Positions 59,019 through 64,000 of a stretch of 64,000 nt of DNA are shown one piece after another. The stretch lies in NCBI GenBank assembly GCA_964017185.1, contig OZ024878.1:16885851-16949850 (forward strand), given 5' to 3'. Position numbers and translations under genes: made by a program. This DNA is from Rugalucina vietnamica. Lineage: Eukaryota > Mollusca > Bivalvia > Lucinida > Lucinidae. Under the pieces are notes generated by a model. It had not been told where the DNA came from and ran no database searches. It saw nothing but the letters and a program-made list of their open reading frames with translations. Every line of letters starts with the position of its first letter. Position 1 is the first letter of the stretch.

Positions 59019-59806
59019 GAAAAAGGTACAAGTAGGCAAAGATCAGGAAAAGGCGCAATCAGAAAAAGACTCCCACTCCAAAAACCGAAGTGGGAAAAAA
59101 CCAAACTAACAATCAGGTACTTATACCATGAAACATATCGTAAGCCGAATGAGCAGCTATTTTCCCAATAGGTGGCCACTCAGTTACCTTAACTTAACTA
59201 AAAATATGAAAACATACATAAGGCGCCAACAGCACAAAAAAATTTAAACACCAAAACATAAAACAAAAAGAACCACTACAGAAGTATCGACTTGGAACGA
59301 TCAGTAACACAAAGTTACTAGCGGGCTTAAACCGGTTTTACAGGTACCTAACCTCACCCTCAGCTTCTGCAGTGGTTCACAACATTTAGTTAGTTCTTCG
59401 GTCCTCGTGGTGAATCTCTAACTAGTCAATGAATCATCAAGAACAAACAAATAAATCATGGTAAACATCCTGATGAATCAAAAACCAGGACTCACAGATT
59501 GAGTAAGCTGCCCGACGATGGAGATCCCTGGGCGCCGAATAACCTACTTACTCCGGAGCAAAAGAAAAACACCAGTTGGACCCCGGTGGGCCAAGCAACA
59601 GACAAGAAGCTCCGGTCCCAACCAACTAAAATGAATAGCTTTAAGTCGGGGCCATCATAGAGTCTGACGCCCGACCCACCGGCGTGCAATTGAAGAAGGC
59701 AGCATAGTTATCAACCATGATTGGGTTAAAAACTAAGCATGCAGACTGTCGCATAACATTCAAGTTATAACCTATACGTCTGTAACGTTTAGGTTTAGTG
59801 AAAGAA
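59019..59806 (-). mobile_element. 5'-truncated retrotransposon-like insertion (frame C terminus plus tail)
   Basis: On the minus strand, in order: 49 codons of the frame described at 59641-59787, ~300 bp of untranslated sequence, then the tail family from CCGGTTTAAG to ACTTGTACCTTTTT. It sits inside family T, whose other copy is uninterrupted here. Start inside a frame plus a fixed 3' end is the signature of target-primed reverse transcription. A repeated GTTTAGTGAAAGAAAAA at the right side may be the target duplication or a local repeat. Confidence 0.7.
59641..59787 (-). pseudogene. Unidentified C-terminal frame fragment, copy 1
   Basis: 49 codons reading RYRRIGYNLNVMRQSACLV, then F.PIMVDNYAAFFNCTPVGR and ending SDSMMAPT before a stop. 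The same peptide occurs in two more copies nearby. I have the impression that such strings are common in repetitive frames of marine invertebrates, but I cannot name the protein. No catalytic motif is visible. Confidence 0.6.
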
Positions 59807-60015
59807 AAACGCGTTTAGTGAAAGAAAATTATTTCTGAACACTTTGCAACTTTACTTACTTGAAGGACACGTCTTTAGGAAAAAATCATTCAATTTTGAA
59901 AATGGCTAATTAATTAAAAATGAGTTTGAAAAGTGGCCTCTTATAACTTTTTTTCAGTGTATTTTCACTCACCTTGCAATATATTCTCTTAGTATTAGTA
60001 CAATGTACTTGGTTG

Positions 60016-60115
60016 TCATTTAAGTTTTGTCCAGTCTCGGCTCTTGGAGAGGAAGTTTCTACCTTTGTGCCCCATTTCCTGATCATTGCTCTCTATTGTT
60101 ATCTTTTCTGTTATA
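60016..60115 (+). repeat. Old tail-family remnant right of family T
   Basis: The right half of the copy split by 57093-59959 (CCAGTCTCGGCTCTTGGAGA...TGATCATTGC). Confidence 0.55.
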
Positions 60116-61124
60116 GTTTGTTGTTTAATTAAGCCGATAGGTGCTAAATTAGATGTATCTGAATAGGCGAAACAAATATGTGCAAATTGCGATATACTGT
60201 GTAAACTGAATATGTTCCTAAAAGATAGACGTACGTATTGCAATTGTTTAAAATTCGGACATTTTGTAATTGGTCGCCAAATACTTATTATGGAATACAG
60301 TATTAACAATAATGTAGACACTTCGCCTATATATGTGGGAAAAGAATAGATTGACCATGCGCAAGACATCCGAAGTACGATCAAGTACACGTATATCGTA
60401 GAAATTAATGGCTATAAATTCCTTGACATATCGGAAAGAACATTGTGCATGAAAGTTCTCCAAGCGCTAGTGCAAACGATTCCAAGAGCAAACTTTATCA
60501 GGTCAAGCATGTATCGAGCCACAGAAAACGACGATTTATCCATTCCAAGATTCATTAGTTGATAGTTTCACTCAAATACAGGCTTGAGGGCTTAACAGCT
60601 CAGGATTTTCTTGGAATGAGTTAAACACTTGACCTAAAGTCGTAATTAGCTTAAACTAAATATCGGAAGGAGAAATCACTGTACACTTATTTTCAAGAAA
60701 AGTACAACCTATTGGGCATTTACGAGGCAGAGCATTCTCTGATGAGAATACGCACTATCATGCACACTTCGTACATGTACTCGCACTGTTACGCTATGAA
60801 TCGACCAAACTCTGTTAGGATAATATTATATCAGGTCATTGCTTACTACATGGCAATGTATATTTTTGGTCCATGGCTTGACCGGACACTTTGCTATACG
60901 TGTAGGCCAGGAAAATTCTTTCGGGTGTCTGATTTACAATACAACAACGTAATGTATAAGGACAGCATATACATGCTCACTTTTACAAGCCAACAAGTGT
61001 ACTGCAGAGTTTGTCAGGATGTTAAATTATATATTTCAGTATAAATCTTATGACACGTATAATAAACTGTCTGACAAGTTCCATACTCGAAAAGACAAGT
61101 ATTATTTCTAAAGTATGATATAAA

Positions 61125-61427
61125 AGTACAAGTAGGCAAAGATCAGGATAAGGCGCAATCCGAAAGAGATTCCCACTCCAAAAACCGAGGTTGGAAAAAA
61201 CTAAATTAACAATCACTTATACCATGAAAACATATCGTAGCCGAATGAGCAGCTTTTTTCCCAATAGGTGGCCACTCAGTTACCCAAACCTAACTAAATA
61301 TATGAAAACATACATAAGGCGCCAACAGCACAAAAATTTTAAACACCAAGACATAAAACAAAAGAACCACCACAGAATTATCGCCTTGGAACGATCAGTA
61401 ACACAAAGTTACTGGCGGGCTTAAAAA
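61125..61427 (-). repeat. Tail-family copy, full tail only
   Basis: From GTACAAGTAGGCAAAGATCA to TTACTGGCGGGCTTAAA. It directly abuts the next copy at 61427, giving two tails in tandem. Confidence 0.8.
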
Positions 61428-62330
61428 AAGGCACTAGTAGGCAAAGATCAGGAAAAGGCGCAATCAGAAAGAGATTCCCACTCCAAAAACCAAAGTAGGA
61501 AAAAACCAAACTAACAATCAGGCACTTATACCATGAAACATATCGTAAGCCGAATGAGCAGCTACTTGCCCAATAGGTGGCCACTCAGTTACCTTAACTT
61601 AATTAAAAATATGAAAACATACATAAGGCGCCAACAGCACAAAAAACTTTTAAACACCAAGACATAAAACAAAAAGAACCACCACAGAAGTATCGCCTTG
61701 GCACGATCAGTAACACAAAGTTACTGGCGGGCTTAAACCGGTTTTACAGGATCCTTACCTCACCCTCAGCTTCTGCAGTGGTTCATAACATTTAGTAAGT
61801 TCTTCGGTCCTCGTGATGAATCTCTAACTAGTCAATGAATCATCAAGAACAAACAAATAAATCATGATAAACATCCTGATGAATCAAAAACAAGGACTCA
61901 CAGATTGAGTAAGCTGCCCGACGATGGAGATCCCTGGGCGCCGAATAACCTACTAACTCCGGAGCTAAAGAAAAACACCAGTTGGACCCCGGTGGGCCAA
62001 GCAACAGACAAGAAGCTCCGGCCCCAACCAACTAAAATGAATAGCTTTAAGTCGGGCCATCATAGAGTCTGACACCCGACCCACCGGCGTGCAGTTAAAG
62101 AAGGCAGCATAGTTATCAACCATGATTGGGTTAAAAACTAAGCATGCAGACTGTCGCATAACATTCAAGTTATAACCTATACGTCTGTAACGAGTTATGA
62201 TTTTTCTGAACTGAAACGAAGAATCATTAATTCCTTTAAGTTTCTTAAATTTGTAAACCAAGTCACCATAAAATTCAGGTTCCGAAAGGCCCTCACTTAA
62301 AAGCATCTTTAATGTTTTATCATTAATCAT
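61427..62330 (-). mobile_element. Frame-plus-tail unit, copy 2
   Basis: Tail (61427-61745), ~300-bp untranslated part, then the frame up to about 62330. A further ~90-bp partial repeat of the frame start region follows (62326-62418). Confidence 0.7.
61965..62330 (-). pseudogene. Unidentified frame, copy 2, frameshifted at its C terminus
   Basis: 121 codons including LSEGLSEPEFYGDLVYKFKK, GINDSSFQFRKIITRYRRIG and NCTPVGR. At about 62055 it has one G fewer than copies 1 and 3, so the usual MMAPT-stop becomes MARLKAIHFSWLG and reads on into untranslated sequence. The extended C terminus is therefore an artefact of the frameshift. Confidence 0.65.
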
Positions 62331-62429
62331 TAATTCCTTTAAGTTTTTTAAATTTGTAAACTAAGTCACCATAAAATTTAGGTTCCGAAAGGCCCTCACT
62401 TAAAAGCGTCTTTAACCCAACATTATAAA

Positions 62430-63003
62430 CCGGTTTTACATAGCCATAACCTCACCCTCAGCTTCTGCAGTGGTTCATAACATTTAGTTAGTTCTTCGGT
62501 CCTCGTGGTGAATCTCTAACTAGTCAATGAATCATCAAGAACAAACAAATAAATCACGATAAACATCCTGATGAATCAAAAACCAGGACTCACAGATTGA
62601 GTAAGCTGCCCGACGATGGAGATCCCTGGGCGCCGAATAACCTACTAACTCCGGAGCAAAAGAAAAACACCAGTTGGACCCCGGTGGGCCAAGCAACAGA
62701 CAAGAAGCTCCGGCCCCAACCAACTAAAATGAATAGCTTTAAGTCGGGGCCATCTTAGAGTCTGACGCCCGACCCACCGGCGTGCAATTAAAGAAGGCAG
62801 CATAGTTATCAACCATGATTGGGTTAAAAACTAAGCATGCAGACTGTCGCATAACATTCAAGTTATAACCTATACGTCTGTAACGTGTTATGATTTTTCT
62901 GAACTGAAAAGAAAAATCGTTAATTCCTTTAAGTTTCTTAAATTTGTAAACCAAGTCACCATAAAATTCAGGTTCCGAAAGGCCCTCACTTAAAAGCATC
63001 TTT
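62430..63003 (-). mobile_element. Frame-plus-untranslated unit, copy 3, no tail
   Basis: Stops at AAACCGGTTTTACA (62440), where the tail would begin. Its upper boundary is where duplication copy B resumes (AATGTTTTATCTTG). Copies 2 and 3 share this upper boundary, which suggests tandem duplication rather than two insertions. Confidence 0.65.
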
Positions 63004-63224
63004 AATGTTTTATCTTGAAATGATTCCGAGAAATACTCGTGATTTATGCAGAGCAATAGAAATTTTGAGCTTAGGAAGTGAGATGCAGCTGTTATTGACA
63101 ACACTACTAGCCGTTCACATATACGCATAGACATGGGACAACTTTCGACAGACAACATACACATATATCTTCTGTTAGTTGCCCATGATCTGCGAAATGA
63201 TTTCGTAACGTTTTTTTTTCTCAT
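62739..63224 (-). pseudogene. Unidentified frame, copy 3, fused to unrelated upstream sequence
   Basis: 161 codons open, the longest frame in the window. Only the part from about codon 70 (DKTLKMLLSEGLSEPEF onward) is shared with copy 2. The first ~70 codons lie in duplicated sequence that also exists at 37295-37516 without the C-terminal part, so the long frame is a chance fusion at the insertion boundary. It ends SDSKMAPT with the expected stop. Confidence 0.6.
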
Positions 63225-64000
63225 TCATAGTAAGCTGGCCTTTCTGTACCAGAAAGCCAAGGTAATCAAAGGATCACCATTTGTCACATTTGCAGAACAT
63301 GGGCCCCTGATGCTCCAAGCAATGCTTTCAAGACCTCAGCACTTTTGAGAAAATTTCTAAAGATTTTTGCCTGATGGACATCTTGGTCGTCTGACCGGAA
63401 ATATGTCACTGACTTTTATTCTCAGTTTGCAAGGTGGTTCCATTTTTTAATTTTGCATATCTAGTGGTTTTTTATGCATATATGGTTTTATGTTTTATAT
63501 AATGTCGGTCTGATGTAGAACTGCTGATGTCCGAACCATTATGAACATTCAATATTTCCAGTTCACCAGAAAAGATAAAATCTAACAATAACATAAGAAC
63601 GAAAACTGACTTTCCTTATATAAATAATGAAGTCAACTTGGATATAAGAATATATCCCCGGGGTCTGTTCCAATAAAGGAATGCCAGCTATGATTTAGTC
63701 TTACCGACAATAGGTCCCTCTAGTCTCTCGTTGTGGACAAACCGGTGATTGGTTACTTAGTATGTTGCACGTTATTTGAAATAGTCCCTCAGGAAAATTC
63801 ATTGAACGTTTTTCGTGTGTGAATACACATTCCTTCCATTTAGGGCATTTGTCTACATTGCTTCCAAAAGTGTAAGTAAAATGTCATTGTAATCAGCACA
63901 CTATGAATGAAACAAACCATAAACTGCCGAAGTAATCATGTAAAATGCAATTTAAATGTTTCAACCTTTGCAAAATATCGCAAGATCGTTTATTTATTTA
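63004..64000 (+). repeat. Segmental duplication, copy B part 3, runs off the window
   Basis: Partner of 37281-39300. It lacks both A-specific insertions and so provides the empty sites at 63290/63291 and about 63484. Confidence 0.85.

Larger units (their letters stand above)
57093..59959. mobile_element. Family T element, composite copy with two nested insertions
   Basis: The ends CACTGAAAAAAGTTATAAG and complement have TA outside. It is inverted relative to 43242-44290. Alignment of the interior shows inserts at 57395-58132 (pearl-like) and about 59019-59806 (frame fragment plus tail). The tandem paralogue at 56548 gives the pre-insertion sequence. Confidence 0.85.
51382..61110 (+). repeat. 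Segmental duplication, copy B part 2
   Basis: Collinear with 27810-34376 but expanded by the 56.8-60.0 kb composite. A ~250-bp segment (AGGCGAAACAAATATGTGCA end) occurs twice, at 56515-56790 and at 57040-57092 plus 59960-60214, showing a local tandem duplication before the family T element inserted. Confidence 0.85.

Overview
This is AT-rich eukaryotic DNA with no intact protein-coding gene that I can support. There is no operon structure, and no open frame is longer than 161 codons. The only recognisable coding matter is remnants of mobile elements. The best lead to the organism is the insertion at 57395-58132: four ~150-160 bp core repeats, an ACGG-type microsatellite and a terminal hairpin, which is the architecture known from bivalve 'pearl'/CvA-type elements (Helentron-associated repeats). 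With the abundance of palindromic non-autonomous elements, this points to a marine mollusc, most likely a bivalve. That is inference from memory, not a database result.

Layout. 1-16.3 kb is non-coding DNA with scattered small palindromic elements: a TA-flanked element with 25-bp perfect terminal inverted repeats (TIRs) at 1191-2427, several hairpin MITEs, and a tRNA-like fragment beside a poly(A) tract at 4.6 kb. From 16.4 to 39.3 kb (copy A) and from 49.7 kb to the window end (copy B) the same sequence appears twice in the same order, as a direct segmental duplication. The copies differ mainly by insertions, so each supplies 'empty sites' for the other. 39.3-49.7 kb separates them and holds a hairpin with a duplicated core, a ~250-bp tandem repeat, a 1-kb palindrome, a 1.05-kb TA-flanked DNA element, and a smaller duplicated pair (45.5-46.1 versus 47.65-49.6 kb).

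The most striking object is an 8046-bp, nearly full-length palindrome at 19760-27805. It is flanked by TTAA on both sides and is absent, with a single TTAA left, from the matching place in copy B (51378-51381). It ends in GAGCAATTC. A second GAGCAATTC/TTAA pair lies inside it (20861-26695), and its inner arms carry ~0.5-kb repeat units studded with about thirty TCAAGGTCA motifs. It reads as a non-autonomous TTAA-targeting foldback element, possibly nested, without a transposase of its own.

Two retrotransposon-type remnants are visible. One is a 519-bp 5'-truncated non-LTR fragment at 34850-35368, with an 11-bp target duplication and a C2H2 finger at its C terminus. The other is three copies, on the minus strand between 59.0 and 63.0 kb, of an unidentified C-terminal reading frame; two of the three are followed by a ~330-bp tail family that also occurs alone across the window. 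An old, reshuffled repeat ('family F') keeps a partly readable frame in several copies and is present/absent between copies A and B. Nothing suggests these parts act as a pathway; the window is a record of repeated insertion, nesting and duplication.
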